64,000 bases of DNA from Qipengyuania citrea (lineage in GTDB: Bacteria; Pseudomonadota; Alphaproteobacteria; Sphingomonadales; Sphingomonadaceae): the NCBI RefSeq assembly GCF_009828015.1, contig NZ_WTYG01000001.1, positions 682,001 to 746,000 on the forward strand, given 5' to 3'. Below the pieces are notes generated by a model. It saw only the letters and a program-made list of their open reading frames with translations. It was not told the DNA's origin and did not search any database. The position numbers and the translations under genes are program-made. Below are positions 8,813 to 17,261 of the stretch, one piece after another (position 1 is the first letter of the stretch; every line of letters starts with the position of its first letter).

Positions 8813-9805
8813 ATGACGCCGCACATGCCGCCCGAATGGGCCCCGCAGGACTGGCTGTGGATCGGGTTCCCGCACGACGCGGATGAATGGCCCGCAGTGC
8901 TCCCGCGCGCGCAGGAGCAGATCGCGGCATTCGCCAATGCAGTGGCTGAGAGCGGACAGGAAGTTCGCCTGCTGGTTCGCGACGCCGCCAACGAGGCACG
9001 CGCGCGCCAGCTGGTAACCGGCGCCGTCACGCTCGAACGGCGCAGCTACGGCGATGTCTGGCTGCGCGACACCGGCCCGCTGGTGCTGTGCGACGGCGCG
9101 GGCAACCGCGCCGCGCGGCGGTTCGGTTTCAACGGCTGGGGCGGCAAATATCTGATGGACGGCGACCAGACGGTCGGCGCCGAACTGGCCGAAGAAGCCG
9201 GGCTGCCGCTCGCAGTAGCGGACTGGATCCTCGAAGGCGGGGCGATCGACGGCGATGGCACCGGGCTGGTGGTCACGACCGAACAATGCCTGCTCAATCC
9301 CAACCGCAACCCGCAGCTGTCGCGCGAAGAAATCGAGGCCCGGTTGCGGCGCGATCTCGGTTTCACGCGCGTGCTGTGGCTCGGCGAAGGGCTGATCAAC
9401 GACCACACCGACGGTCATGTCGACAATCTCGCGCGCTTCGTGGCGCCCAATACGCTGTGTTTGCCACGCGCCACCGGCAAGGACGATCCCAATGCCGCGA
9501 TCTACGCCGATGCCAAGGCGCGCGCCGAAGCAGTGGGCGCGACCGTGAAGCAGATCCCCTCGCCCGGGCTGGTCACCAGCGGCGACCATGTCGAACCCGC
9601 GAGCTACGCCAATTTCGCGATCACCAGCCATCTCGTGGTCGTGCCGACCTTCGACAGCCCGCATGATGCCGAAGGCGTCGCAGCCGTGGCCGAACTGTTC
9701 CCCGACCGCGCAACGATCGGCCTGCCGGGCGATGCCGTGCTTGCGGGCGGAGGCGGGTTCCATTGCGCGAGCCAACAGATGCCCGCGGCCGGATGGCAGC
9801 CTTAA
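8813..9805 (+). CDS. aguA: Agmatine deiminase
   Basis: Hydrolyses agmatine to N-carbamoylputrescine and ammonia in putrescine synthesis from arginine. The 330-residue protein is of the bacterial peptidyl-arginine deiminase/AguA fold. Visible family elements are WLRDTGP near residue 85, NGWGGKY, ILEGGAIDGDG, the catalytic HTDGHVDN block and the nucleophile in GGGGFHCASQQ (Cys318, 12 residues from the C terminus). The start at 8813 (MTPHMPPEWAPQD) fits the usual N terminus; 8825 is an alternative. It follows the M28 gene by 25 bases and is probably co-transcribed. Confidence 0.9.
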   Translation: MTPHMPPEWAPQDWLWIGFPHDADEWPAVLPRAQEQIAAFANAVAESGQEVRLLVRDAANEARARQLVTGAVTLERRSYGDVWLRDTGPLVLCDGAGNRAARRFGFNGWGGKYLMDGDQTVGAELAEEAGLPLAVADWILEGGAIDGDGTGLVVTTEQCLLNPNRNPQLSREEIEARLRRDLGFTRVLWLGEGLINDHTDGHVDNLARFVAPNTLCLPRATGKDDPNAAIYADAKARAEAVGATVKQIPSPGLVTSGDHVEPASYANFAITSHLVVVPTFDSPHDAEGVAAVAELFPDRATIGLPGDAVLAGGGGFHCASQQMPAAGWQP

Positions 9806-9831
9806 CTTTTCATTAGCTATTGCAGCCGAGA

Positions 9832-9969
9832 ATGGCGGTCATGGTCAAGCCCACCGCTCTCTCCCGCACGCAGACCCCCGCCCAGTCGGTGGTCGATCTC
9901 GCGCGCGCGCTGATCGTGGGTGGCTGCGGCCTTGCGCTGGTCCTCGCCGGACCGGTGCTGCCGTTCTGA
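9832..9969 (+). CDS. Small single-span membrane protein, unknown
   Basis: A 45-residue ORF directly after agmatine deiminase. It has a basic, Thr/Gln-rich N-terminal half (residues 1-20) and one hydrophobic segment at about 24-45 (ARALIVGGCGLALVLAGPVLPF). No family is recognised. An internal ATG at 9841 is an alternative start. It ends 4 bases before the convergent TauE/SafE gene. Support is coding potential and position only. Confidence 0.5.
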   Translation: MAVMVKPTALSRTQTPAQSVVDLARALIVGGCGLALVLAGPVLPF

Positions 9970-9973
9970 TCGG

Positions 9974-10717
9974 CTAGAGCAGGCGCAGCAGCGCCGCGAG
10001 CGCGGCCCCGCCCAAAATCACGCCGACGACCCCGCGCCACAGCGCGTCCCCGATCTGCCCCGCAGCGCGATCCCCCAGCCAATTGCCCAGGAATACGGCG
10101 GGGAACAGCAACGCCGCCAGCAGCGGCAAGCGCCAGGCGAGGATTCCCAGTGCGGCGCCCGAAACCAGGCCCGCGCCTGCCGCAATGGTGAAAATCAGCA
10201 TCATCGAGGCCTTGGCCGTCTCGCGCGGGATGGCCCGCCCGACATAATAGGGCACGACCGGCGGGCCGGGCATTCCGGCATAGCCCGTCATCAGCCCGCT
10301 GAGCACCCCCACCCCTCCGGTGGCCAGATGCCCCGGTTCGGTGCCCGCCCGGCGTGGCAGGAGAATGGCGAAGAAGGCGGACAGCGCAATCATCGCGATC
10401 AGGAAGCGCGCGAGGTCATCGCTCGTCGCAGCCAGCGCCAGTAGGCCGAGCGGGGTGACCAGCACTACGAGGAGGGATATCCGCCACGCCGAGCGCTCCG
10501 CCCCGCGCACCAGCCGCCGAACCTCGCTCAGCCCGATGAAGAGCGAGAGGAAATTGGCCAACAGCACCGCCTCCACCGGCGGCAATGCCAGCGCGAGGAT
10601 CGGCACCAGCAGGATTGCCATGCCGAAACCGGTCAGGCCGCGCACGAAGGCCGAGCCGAAGGCCGCGGCAAGCGCCGCCGCCAATTGCCACGGCGCATAG
10701 GCCGCCAGCAGATCCAT
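9974..10717 (-). CDS. TauE/SafE family membrane transporter
   Basis: Integral membrane permease of the sulfite/sulfonate exporter superfamily. The 247-residue product is almost entirely hydrophobic with about eight predicted spans in two similar halves. Typical family elements are the N-terminal GFGMAILLVPILALALPPVEA and the mid-protein GLMTGYAGMPGPPVVPYY, matching the usual G-x-x-x-G-x-x-G-P pattern. The substrate cannot be inferred. It is 14 bases downstream of thrS on the same strand, so it may be read through from it. Confidence 0.8.
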   Translation of the reverse strand: MDLLAAYAPWQLAAALAAAFGSAFVRGLTGFGMAILLVPILALALPPVEAVLLANFLSLFIGLSEVRRLVRGAERSAWRISLLVVLVTPLGLLALAATSDDLARFLIAMIALSAFFAILLPRRAGTEPGHLATGGVGVLSGLMTGYAGMPGPPVVPYYVGRAIPRETAKASMMLIFTIAAGAGLVSGAALGILAWRLPLLAALLFPAVFLGNWLGDRAAGQIGDALWRGVVGVILGGAALAALLRLL

Positions 10718-10731
10718 CGCTTGCAGTCCTT

Positions 10732-12741
10732 CTAGCGCAAGTCGGGCGGGGTGGCTTCGCTCCGCAGCATCGCGATCGCTTCGTCGAGGCTCATCACGCG
10801 CTGGTCCTTCTCGCCCAGCGTGCGAACGGCGACCGTGCCTTCCTCGGCTTCGCGATTGCCCACAACCAGCAGGTGCGGGACCTTGGCGAGGCTGTGTTCG
10901 CGCACCTTGTAGTTGATCTTCTCGTTGCGCAGGTCGCTCTCGACGCGGATGCCGGCGGCCTCGAGCTTGGCGACCGCCTCCTTCGCATAGTCGTCGGCGT
11001 CGGACACGATCGTCGCGACCACCGCCTGCACCGGGGCGAGCCAGACGGGCAGGCGCCCGGCGAAATGTTCGATCAGGATACCGATGAAGCGCTCGTAGCT
11101 ACCAAAGATCGCACGGTGCAGCATGACCGGGCGGTGCTTGTCGCCATCCTCGCCGATATAGGTCGCATCGAGACGATCGGGCAGCACGCGGTCACCCTGG
11201 ATCGTGCCGACCTGCCAGGTCCGGCCGATTGCATCGGTGAGGTGCCATTCGAGCTTGGGCGCATAGAAGGCGCCTTCGCCTTCCAGTTCTTCCCAGCCGA
11301 ACTCCTCGCTCATCATGCCGGCTTCCTCGACCGCATCGCGCAGTTCCTGCTCGGCCTTGTCCCAGTCCGCATCCGAACCCAGACGCTTTTCAGGCCGCAG
11401 CGCGAGCTTGATCGCAAAGCTGAAGCCGAAGTCCTTGTAGACCTCTGCGGCGAGGCTGCAGAAGGCGCGCACTTCCTCGACGACCTGTTCCTCGGTGCAG
11501 AAGATATGCGCATCGTCCTGCGTGAACTGGCGCACGCGCATGAGGCCATGAAGCGCCCCATGCGGTTCGTTGCGGTGGCAGCAGCCCATCTCGCCCAGCC
11601 GGATCGGCAGGTCGCGATAGGAGGTGATGCCCTGCTTGAAGACCAGAACATGCGCGGGGCAGTTCATCGGCTTGATCGCCATCCAGTCGGCGTCCTTGGC
11701 GACACTGGGATGCGCACCCGCACCGCTGTCGTCGACCTCGGGCACCATGTCGGGCACCGCGAACATGTTCTCGGCATATTTGCCCCAGTGACCCGATTGC
11801 TCCCACTGGCGCACGTCCATCAGCTGCGGCGTCTTGATCTCGCGATAGCCGCCGCCATCCATCTTGCGGCGCATATAGGCTTCGAGCTCGCGCCAGATAC
11901 GGTAGCCCTTGGGGTGCCAGAAGACACTGCCATGCGCCTCTTCCTGCAGGTGGAACAGGTCCATCTCGCGGCCCAGCTTGCGATGGTCGCGCTTGGCCGC
12001 TTCTTCCAGCCGCGTAAGATGCGCATTGAGCTGCTTCTTGTTGAGCCAGCCGGTGCCGTAGATCCGCGTGAGCTGCGCATTCTTCTGGTCGCCGCGCCAA
12101 TAGGCACCTGCCACCCGCATCAGCTTGAACGCCTGCGGATCGAGCTTACCGGTACTCGGCAGGTGCGGCCCGCGGCACATGTCGAGCCAGTCCTCGCCCG
12201 ACCAGTAGACCGTCAGTTCCTCGTCCTCGGGCAGTTCGCGCGCCCATTCGGCCTTGAAGGTCTCGCCCTCGGCTTCCCACTTCTCGATCAGCTGCTGGCG
12301 GCTCCAGACCTCGCGCCGCAGCGGCTTGTCGGCCTTGATGATCCGCCGCATCTCTTCCTCGATCGCGGGCAGGTCGTCCATGCTGAACGGGTCGCGGCTC
12401 TCGGGCGCTTTCACATCGTAATAGAAACCGTCGTCGGTCGCGGGACCGAAGGTGATCTGCGTGCCCGGCCAGAGCGCCTGCACCGCTTCGGCGAGCACAT
12501 GCGCGAAATCGTGCCGTGCCAGTTCGAGCGCATCCTCTTCGTCGCGCGCGGTTACCAGCGCCAGCTCGGCATCGCCCTCGAAGGGGCGGTTGATGTCGCG
12601 CAATTCGCCATCGACGCGGGCCGCGATCGCCGCCTTGGCGAGGCCCGGCCCGATCGCTGCGGCGACGTCGGCCGGCGTCGAGCCCTGTTCCATTTCGCGC
12701 ACCGATCCATCGGGCAGGCTGATCTTGAGCAGTTCCGTCAT
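10732..12741 (-). CDS. thrS: Threonyl-tRNA synthetase
   Basis: Charges tRNA-Thr. The 669-residue class II synthetase begins with a TGS domain ([12 protein letters not shown] to about 65), then the editing domain with the HxxxH-type motif [10 protein letters not shown], the catalytic core with [11 protein letters not shown] (zinc Cys) and [13 protein letters not shown], and a C-terminal anticodon-binding domain ([13 protein letters not shown] onward). The start at 12741 was chosen because the TGS domain begins there; the frame runs on to 12813 with no family similarity. Upstream at 12871-12942 is a tiny ORF with seven Thr codons and a hairpin between it and thrS, suggesting ribosome-mediated attenuation by charged tRNA-Thr level. 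Confidence 0.95.
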   Translation of the reverse strand: MTELLKISLPDGSVREMEQGSTPADVAAAIGPGLAKAAIAARVDGELRDINRPFEGDAELALVTARDEEDALELARHDFAHVLAEAVQALWPGTQITFGPATDDGFYYDVKAPESRDPFSMDDLPAIEEEMRRIIKADKPLRREVWSRQQLIEKWEAEGETFKAEWARELPEDEELTVYWSGEDWLDMCRGPHLPSTGKLDPQAFKLMRVAGAYWRGDQKNAQLTRIYGTGWLNKKQLNAHLTRLEEAAKRDHRKLGREMDLFHLQEEAHGSVFWHPKGYRIWRELEAYMRRKMDGGGYREIKTPQLMDVRQWEQSGHWGKYAENMFAVPDMVPEVDDSGAGAHPSVAKDADWMAIKPMNCPAHVLVFKQGITSYRDLPIRLGEMGCCHRNEPHGALHGLMRVRQFTQDDAHIFCTEEQVVEEVRAFCSLAAEVYKDFGFSFAIKLALRPEKRLGSDADWDKAEQELRDAVEEAGMMSEEFGWEELEGEGAFYAPKLEWHLTDAIGRTWQVGTIQGDRVLPDRLDATYIGEDGDKHRPVMLHRAIFGSYERFIGILIEHFAGRLPVWLAPVQAVVATIVSDADDYAKEAVAKLEAAGIRVESDLRNEKINYKVREHSLAKVPHLLVVGNREAEEGTVAVRTLGEKDQRVMSLDEAIAMLRSEATPPDLR

Positions 12742-12819
12742 GTCATTCGTCGTCCGTTTGGTTGCGGCGCCCATGGCACAAGGGCGCGCGCGCTTGAAGC
12801 GGCGTTTGCGCAAAATCCT

Positions 12820-12851
12820 GTTTCGGGAGGAAACGCCATGCCACCCGAAAC
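12820..12851 (-). terminator. Putative attenuator hairpin in the thrS leader
   Basis: On the minus strand GTTTCGGG (12851-12844) and CCCGAAAC (12827-12820) form a perfect 8-bp stem with a 16-base loop, followed by AGGATTTTGCG. The U run is short (four), so it may be a weak terminator. It lies 20 bases past the stop of the Thr-rich leader ORF and about 80 bases before thrS. A second GC-rich inverted repeat (CCCCGGTCACCCGGGG, about 12890-12905) falls right after the Thr codons and could act in a competing fold. Confidence 0.5.
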
Positions 12852-12870
12852 CGGGCGGCGGCGGCGCGGA

Positions 12871-12942
12871 TCAAGCCGCGACCGACCGCCCCCGGTCACC
12901 CGGGGTGGTGGTAGTGGTCGTGGTGATGCGCGCGTCGGGCAT
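12871..12942 (-). CDS. Thr-rich leader peptide upstream of thrS
   Basis: A 23-residue ORF reading MPDARI, then seven consecutive threonines (codons ACC ACG ACC ACT ACC ACC ACC), then PGDRGRSVAA and TGA. It lies 129 bases upstream of thrS on the same strand and 33 bases after the phoD stop. A run of the cognate amino acid ahead of its own synthetase gene is the hallmark of ribosome-mediated transcription attenuation, as in the thr, his and pheST leaders of enterobacteria. Its Shine-Dalgarno is weak, and the promoter is not obvious. Low threonyl-tRNA would stall the ribosome in the Thr run and favour readthrough into thrS. Function is inferred; the sequence itself was translated directly. Confidence 0.7.
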   Translation of the reverse strand: MPDARITTTTTTTPGDRGRSVAA

Positions 12943-12974
12943 GGCCGGCACATTAAGTGCGGGCCGCGGGTTTC

Positions 12975-14636
12975 TCAACCCATATCGAGCGCGCGACTTC
13001 CCGCCTGCGTCGAAACGCGGCGGGTATCGTTCACCCCGGCGCCCTTCTCGCGCACGCTGGAAACGAAGCGGAACTCGCTCGATGCGCTGGCCGGGGTGAG
13101 CTCCACCGCCATGTATCCGCGGCGCGATCCGTCCATCCACTTGAGCTGGCGATTGTGCGCAACCGTCTCGCGTTCGAGGACATCGACTGGGAGGTAGGAG
13201 GCGTAGCTTTCGAGTCCCGGGGAGGTCACCCCCTGCACACCGAATTCGACCCCGACCTTCTCCCCCGCATGATCGAGATCGAAAGCCCAGGCATTATGCG
13301 TATCGCCCGCCAGGCTGATGAGATTCGCATTGGCGTCGAGTGCGGCCTTGAACACCCGTTCGCGCGCGGCGGGATACCCGTCCCACGCGTCCATGTTGAG
13401 CGGCAATTCGGCGCGTCCGGCCATCGCTCCGGCGAGGATGCGCTGGCGGATATAGGCGGGCAGGTCTGCCGGCAGCCCTTCGGTCAAACGCGGTGCCGTG
13501 ACCAGATTGCCCATCAGCACCTGCTGCACCAGCACCTGCCACGGCTTGCCTGCAGAAGCCGAGCGCTTGAGGCCATCGGCCAGCCAGGCCTGCTGCTTCA
13601 TTCCGAGCAATTCGCGGCTGCCATCGCGGTAGTCGCCCTCGCGAAAGGCGACGAGCGCAGCCATCGCGGCTTCGGGACTGGTCTTGCCCGACAGGATCTG
13701 GCCGTAGGAAAACTGTTCGGCGCGGGCGGTCAGCCGCGTTTCAAGCCGGTAGAGCGTCGCGAGGTCGCCCACTTCATAGGCGGCCCAGGGCTCGTCCGAC
13801 ACGGGCATCCATTCGCGGTAGGCCTTCACTGCGGCGGCCTTGCGCGTCGACCATTCGCCCTCGGTCTCGCTCTGGTGGTTCTGCGCGCCGCCTTCCCACG
13901 AATCATTGGTGCTTTCGTGATCGTCCCAGCCGGCTATCATCGGGAACAGCTGGTGCAGCCGGCGCAGGTCCGGATCGCGGCGATAGGTCGCATAGCGCAT
14001 GCGGTAATCGGCGAGGCTGACGATCTCGCGCGCCGGAAACAGCACGCGGCCCGATTGCGCCTCTTCGTTCGAGGGATAGGTGCCGGGACCGTATTCGTAG
14101 AAATAATCGCCAAGGTGCAGCGCGCAGTCGAAATCGCCATCGGCGGCGGCATGCGCATAGGCGTTGAACCAGCCGAACCCGATGTTCGAACAGGAGAACA
14201 CCGCCATGCGGAACTTGTCGGTCTTGCCGACCGGCAGCGTCTTCGTGCGGCCGACGTCCGAATGCGATCCGTCGGGTGCAGTGAAGCGGTAATAGTACCA
14301 GCGGCCCGGCTCGAGCCCTTCGGCCCAAGCCTTGCAGCACCAGTCGTTCTCCGCGCGCGCAGTCACAGAGCCTCCGGCCGCGACGCGCGAAAATTCGAGC
14401 GTTTCGCTGACCTCGAATTCGAGCGCGGTGTCCTGCGCGCCCACGAAGCGGGTCCACAGCAGGACTCGCTCGGCCGCCGGTTCGCCGCTGGCGACGCCGT
14501 GGCTGAACCCTTGCCCGCCCGACTGCGCGGCGAGGGGAGCTCCTGCCACCCCCAGCCCGAGGATGCCGGTCTTGAGCAGCGTGCGGCGGTTAAGTGCGGA
14601 TAGCGGGGCAGCGGCAGGCGGTTCGGTCGCGAACAT
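12975..14636 (-). CDS. phoD: Alkaline phosphatase D (PhoD family), Tat-exported
   Basis: Secreted phosphomono/diesterase of the PhoD metallophosphoesterase family, which uses Ca and Fe. The 553-residue precursor has a twin-arginine signal (NRRTLLKTG, R17-R18, then a hydrophobic stretch ending at PLAAQ). An N-terminal Ig-like domain (SGEPAAERVLLWTRF) is followed by the catalytic domain with FSCSN, HLGDYFYEYG, GWDDHESTNDSW and SLAGDTHNAWAFDL, covering the expected metal ligands. The start at 14636 has GAGGAG at good spacing. An IS1595-type element is inserted about 95 bases upstream (from 14739), so native promoter elements further upstream are separated. Confidence 0.9.
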   Translation of the reverse strand: MFATEPPAAAPLSALNRRTLLKTGILGLGVAGAPLAAQSGGQGFSHGVASGEPAAERVLLWTRFVGAQDTALEFEVSETLEFSRVAAGGSVTARAENDWCCKAWAEGLEPGRWYYYRFTAPDGSHSDVGRTKTLPVGKTDKFRMAVFSCSNIGFGWFNAYAHAAADGDFDCALHLGDYFYEYGPGTYPSNEEAQSGRVLFPAREIVSLADYRMRYATYRRDPDLRRLHQLFPMIAGWDDHESTNDSWEGGAQNHQSETEGEWSTRKAAAVKAYREWMPVSDEPWAAYEVGDLATLYRLETRLTARAEQFSYGQILSGKTSPEAAMAALVAFREGDYRDGSRELLGMKQQAWLADGLKRSASAGKPWQVLVQQVLMGNLVTAPRLTEGLPADLPAYIRQRILAGAMAGRAELPLNMDAWDGYPAARERVFKAALDANANLISLAGDTHNAWAFDLDHAGEKVGVEFGVQGVTSPGLESYASYLPVDVLERETVAHNRQLKWMDGSRRGYMAVELTPASASSEFRFVSSVREKGAGVNDTRRVSTQAGSRALDMG

Positions 14637-14730
14637 TCGAATTCTCCTCTTCCGGCCCCCTGCCTGCGCCCGATGACGGTGTGGTGACAAGCCATTTTGC
14701 GAAGCGACAAGCACGCGCGACGGACTGGAA

Positions 14731-14738
14731 AGCAAGCT
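14731..14738. repeat. Left target-site duplication AGCAAGCT
   Basis: Eight bases identical to 17197-17204 on the other side of the insertion sequence. Eight bp is the duplication length usual for IS1595-family elements. Confidence 0.85.
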
Positions 14739-14762
14739 GGACATTGTATACTTGACAAAGCA
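14739..14762 (+). repeat. Left terminal inverted repeat of the IS
   Basis: Begins GGACATTGTATACTTGACAA and pairs with 17173-17196. TTGACA at 14752-14757 inside the repeat plus TAGGGT at 14774-14779 (16-base spacing) forms a plausible inward promoter for the transposase, a common arrangement in insertion sequences. Confidence 0.85.
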
Positions 14763-14785
14763 GCCCTCCCAGCTAGGGTGTGGGC

Positions 14786-15754
14786 ATGGAAAACATCTAC
14801 GCCCCTCGCTTTCAGAACGAAGACTCAGCCCGCGAGCACCTTGAAGCGCTCCACTGGCCGAACGGTCCGGTCTGCCCTCATTGCGAGAGCGAAGATGCCA
14901 GGCGGCTTCCCCCGCAGCGTGGACGCAAGACCAAGGCCCATCCCGAGGGCGCGCTTCGCAAGGGTGTTGTCCAGTGCAACCGCTGCCGTAAGCAGTTCAC
15001 GGTGACGGTCGGCACCGTATTCGAGTCCTCCAAGGTTCCGCTTCACAAGTGGCTGCTCGCCACACATCTGATCGTGTCCAGCAAGAAGGGCATTAGCGCC
15101 CACCAGCTTCATCGTATGATCGGTGTTACCTATAAGACCGCTTGGTTCATGGCCCACCGCATCCGCGAGGCAATGAAGCCTTCGGACAACGGCCCGATGG
15201 GCGGCGAAGGCCACGACATCGAGGCCGACGAAACCTATTACGGCAAGGACAAGACCGCGCCGAAGAGCCGCATGCCCCTGCGTAACATGAACCGCATCGT
15301 CTCGCTGATCGACCGCAAGACAGGCCGCGCTTCCTCTATCGTGTTCAACGGGTCATTCACTGCCGACGACATCGGCGGCTATCTCTTCACCCGCGTTGAT
15401 CGCCAGAGCCGCCTCCTTACAGACGACAACAAGGCATATCGTCGCCCCGGCCAGGACTTCGCCAAGCACGTATGGGTGAACCATACGCAGGACGAATATG
15501 TCAGCGCCGCCGATCGCACGGCTCACACCAACACCATCGAAGGCTTCTTCGGCATCTTCAAGCGCGGTATGCGCGGGATCTACCAGCATTGCGGACAGCA
15601 GCACCTTGCGCGCTATCTTGCAGAGTTCGATTTTCGCTATTCCAACCGTGTCGGCCTTGGCATCAATGACGCGGAGCGCGCCGACATCGCCCTCAAGGGT
15701 ATCAGCGGCAAGCGCCTTACTTATCGGCGGACTAACGGCCTCGCTGCCGCCTAA
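14786..15754 (+). CDS. IS1595 family transposase
   Basis: Catalyses movement of the element. The 322-residue protein has an N-terminal zinc ribbon (VCPHCE and VQCNRC, around residues 31-74) followed by an ISXO2-like DDE domain. Acidic catalytic positions are seen in DIEADETYY, RLLTDDNKAY and NTIEGFFGIFKRGMRG, the last being the characteristic C-terminal signature. Length and motifs are complete, with no frameshift. I use the ATG at 14786; a GTG two codons earlier (14780) is also in frame. It is followed by a terminator at 15903-15931. Confidence 0.93.
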   Translation: MENIYAPRFQNEDSAREHLEALHWPNGPVCPHCESEDARRLPPQRGRKTKAHPEGALRKGVVQCNRCRKQFTVTVGTVFESSKVPLHKWLLATHLIVSSKKGISAHQLHRMIGVTYKTAWFMAHRIREAMKPSDNGPMGGEGHDIEADETYYGKDKTAPKSRMPLRNMNRIVSLIDRKTGRASSIVFNGSFTADDIGGYLFTRVDRQSRLLTDDNKAYRRPGQDFAKHVWVNHTQDEYVSAADRTAHTNTIEGFFGIFKRGMRGIYQHCGQQHLARYLAEFDFRYSNRVGLGINDAERADIALKGISGKRLTYRRTNGLAAA

Positions 15755-16055
15755 GCGAACACTGCCTCGCCACATTGGCGAGCGCCGCAAGCGCTGGACC
15801 CAACGCTAGTTCTCCCCATCGAATCCGGGAAAAGAACAAACCGGGGCTAGACTCTTGCCCAGACTCCCGGAATCCTACGCAGTTGATTGTCCTGAAAAGA
15901 GAAAACCCCGGCGCGCCAACGCCGGGGCTTTTCGGGGCAACTCCTGTCTATCCTTGTCCGGGGGCAGGAGCGGGCTAATCCCCGTCACAGTGTGGGGATA
16001 CCAACACTGGGGGATTACCGTCAAGTCCGGTCGCGCATGGAGAAGGCTAAAAACC
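15755..16055. other. Non-coding segment inside the IS
   Basis: About 300 bases between transposase and the small HTH-like ORF. It holds the terminator at 15903-15931 and the likely promoter and leader for the cargo genes (GC-poor repeats of GTGGGGAT/CTGGGGGAT words near 15990-16015). No coding frame is convincing. Confidence 0.4.
15903..15931 (+). terminator. Intrinsic terminator after the transposase gene
   Basis: CCCCGGCG and CGCCGGGG form an 8-bp perfect stem with a 6-base loop, preceded by AAAA and followed by CTTTT. It could work in both directions and insulates the transposase from the cargo genes. Confidence 0.8.
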
Positions 16056-16250
16056 ATGCAAGTCCAACGACCCAAACGCCCCGAGAGGGCACCATACTCC
16101 TCGGAAGTTTACGCCGAGGTTAAGCGCAGGATCGCAGCGGGCGAATATCAGCATGATATCGCTGCGGACCTAAACTGGAACCAAGGCCGCGTTTCCGAGG
16201 TCAACACGGGGAAACGCGGGGCTGACGCCAATCAGCCCTGCCTCCTTTAA
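16056..16250 (+). CDS. Small HTH-like protein, IS cargo
   Basis: A 64-residue basic protein. Its middle (about 24-53, with IAAGEYQHDIAADL, then NQGRVSEVNTGKR) resembles the small helix-turn-helix proteins common on alphaproteobacterial mobile DNA, where the NQGRVSEVNTG segment would be the recognition helix. The ATG at 16056 follows GGAGAAGG. A terminator sits directly behind it (16257-16293), so it is a separate unit within the element. Its role, perhaps control of the element or its cargo, is a guess. Confidence 0.65.
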   Translation: MQVQRPKRPERAPYSSEVYAEVKRRIAAGEYQHDIAADLNWNQGRVSEVNTGKRGADANQPCLL

Positions 16251-16256
16251 CCTACT

Positions 16257-16293
16257 GCGGGGCGGGCTTTCGGGTCCGCCCCGTTTTCTTTTT
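16257..16293 (+). terminator. Intrinsic terminator after the HTH-like cargo ORF
   Basis: CGGGGCGG and CCGCCCCG form a stem with a roughly 10-base loop, followed by a T-rich tail (TTTTCTTTTTC). Confidence 0.75.
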
Positions 16294-16400
16294 CAGTCCG
16301 CCGACGCTTCCCCAGCGGAGTAGTTGGCTCGTTCTTCTTCGGTGGCGTGCCAAGCATACGCTTTAGAACGTCATTCTCTTTGATATTAGCGGAGTCACCC

Positions 16401-17132
16401 ATGCAGCTAATACTCCAAAACGGCTTTACTGGAGCCACCCTAAAGGTCGAACGGGCCTACAGCCACATCAACGAGCTCAATAGAACCGTTCGCCAGCTGA
16501 GCGGAATCCCAGCCAACGCTCTTACCATCACTAAACAGCCGGATGGTAGCGAAACCGCTCAGTTCACCTCGCTTGGTGAGGCCGGAAGATTGATGCCATT
16601 GATGATCGGAGACGCGATCCACAACCTTAGGTCCGCATTCGATCACCTCTGGCTTGCTCTGCACCGAACCACGTCCGACACGAGAAAACCCTCGTTCCCC
16701 TTCCACAAAACTCGGGAGAACCTCGTAGACGCCCTCACGAAGTCGCCTGTAAAGGCCGCCTTCCCCAACGTCGAGCGGCTTATCCTCAATAAGATAAAGC
16801 CCCACCGGGATGCCGGAGGAAACGAGGCGGTCTGGGCCATCACCCACTTTGACAATATCGACAAACACAACCTGATTATTCCCGTGGTTCAAGTTCACAA
16901 AGCCACCATCAGGATTGGCGGGATGCAGTTTACCAACTGCTCGTTTTCCGGGAATACCGTCGACTTCGCCTCCAATGCGCCACTCAAAATCGAGGATGAT
17001 GGACACATCACCATCGAGATAGCTCTCCCAAAGGGAGATGTTCTTGGCGGACAACCTGTCCTGCCAACGCTTCTCAATATGGCCCAGGCCACAGGCAAAG
17101 CGGTGCAGCTTTTCAGAGAAGAGTTTCTCTGA
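16401..17132 (+). CDS. Unknown protein, IS cargo
   Basis: A 243-residue protein that is not part of any transposition system I know. It contains the striking segment DAIHNLRSAFDHLWLAL (residues 71-87) and a later FDNIDKHNLIIP, a combination seen in a family of uncharacterised bacterial proteins. No signal peptide or membrane span is visible. I use the ATG at 16401 because GGAG lies 8 bases upstream; the earlier ATG at 16347 lacks this. Its base composition is clearly less GC-rich than the chromosomal genes around the element, in line with foreign origin. It ends 41 bases before the right inverted repeat. Confidence 0.7.
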   Translation: MQLILQNGFTGATLKVERAYSHINELNRTVRQLSGIPANALTITKQPDGSETAQFTSLGEAGRLMPLMIGDAIHNLRSAFDHLWLALHRTTSDTRKPSFPFHKTRENLVDALTKSPVKAAFPNVERLILNKIKPHRDAGGNEAVWAITHFDNIDKHNLIIPVVQVHKATIRIGGMQFTNCSFSGNTVDFASNAPLKIEDDGHITIEIALPKGDVLGGQPVLPTLLNMAQATGKAVQLFREEFL

Positions 17133-17172
17133 GGTCGGCCTGTCACGCGGCCCTTGGGGTAAAGAATCACTG

Positions 17173-17196
17173 TGCTTTGTCAAGTATACGATGTCC
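17173..17196 (-). repeat. Right terminal inverted repeat of the IS
   Basis: Complement of the left end with one mismatch in 24 positions. Confidence 0.85.
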
Positions 17197-17204
17197 AGCA
17201 AGCT
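17197..17204. repeat. Right target-site duplication AGCAAGCT
   Basis: Second copy of the 8-bp duplication. Its last T together with the following bases gives TTGACA at 17204-17209, which may be the -35 box of the operon starting at 17262 and so survived the insertion. Confidence 0.8.
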
Positions 17205-17261
17205 TGACAATAGGCAGCGCTCGTGACAAATACGCTTTACATCACGGAAAGGACCATTGCC

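Larger units (their letters stand above)
14739..17196 (+). mobile_element. IS1595-type insertion sequence with cargo genes
   Basis: A 2458-bp element bounded by near-perfect inverted repeats: left GGACATTGTATACTTGACAA at 14739 onward and right end (complement) GGACATCGTATACTTGACAA ending at 17196. The match extends over 24 positions with one mismatch. It is flanked by the direct repeat AGCAAGCT. It holds a transposase (14786-15754), two intrinsic terminators, a small HTH-like ORF (16056) and a 243-residue unknown protein (16401). A single-gene member of this family would be about 1.1 kb, so more than half of this element is cargo. Intact ends and exact duplication suggest a recent insertion. 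Confidence 0.9.

Noticed and set aside
6982-9030. In-frame extension of the glnE ORF by about 680 codons
   Set aside because: It is antisense to the M28 peptidase and agmatine deiminase genes, has no family resemblance, and a good Shine-Dalgarno exists at 6981. High GC keeps antisense frames open.
12975-13140. Leader ORF extended upstream to 13140 in the same frame
   Set aside because: The extension overlaps the phoD 3' end out of frame; the ATG at 12942 gives a compact leader right after phoD.
10585-13197. 870-residue plus-strand ORF
   Set aside because: Antisense to thrS and its leader; no domain.
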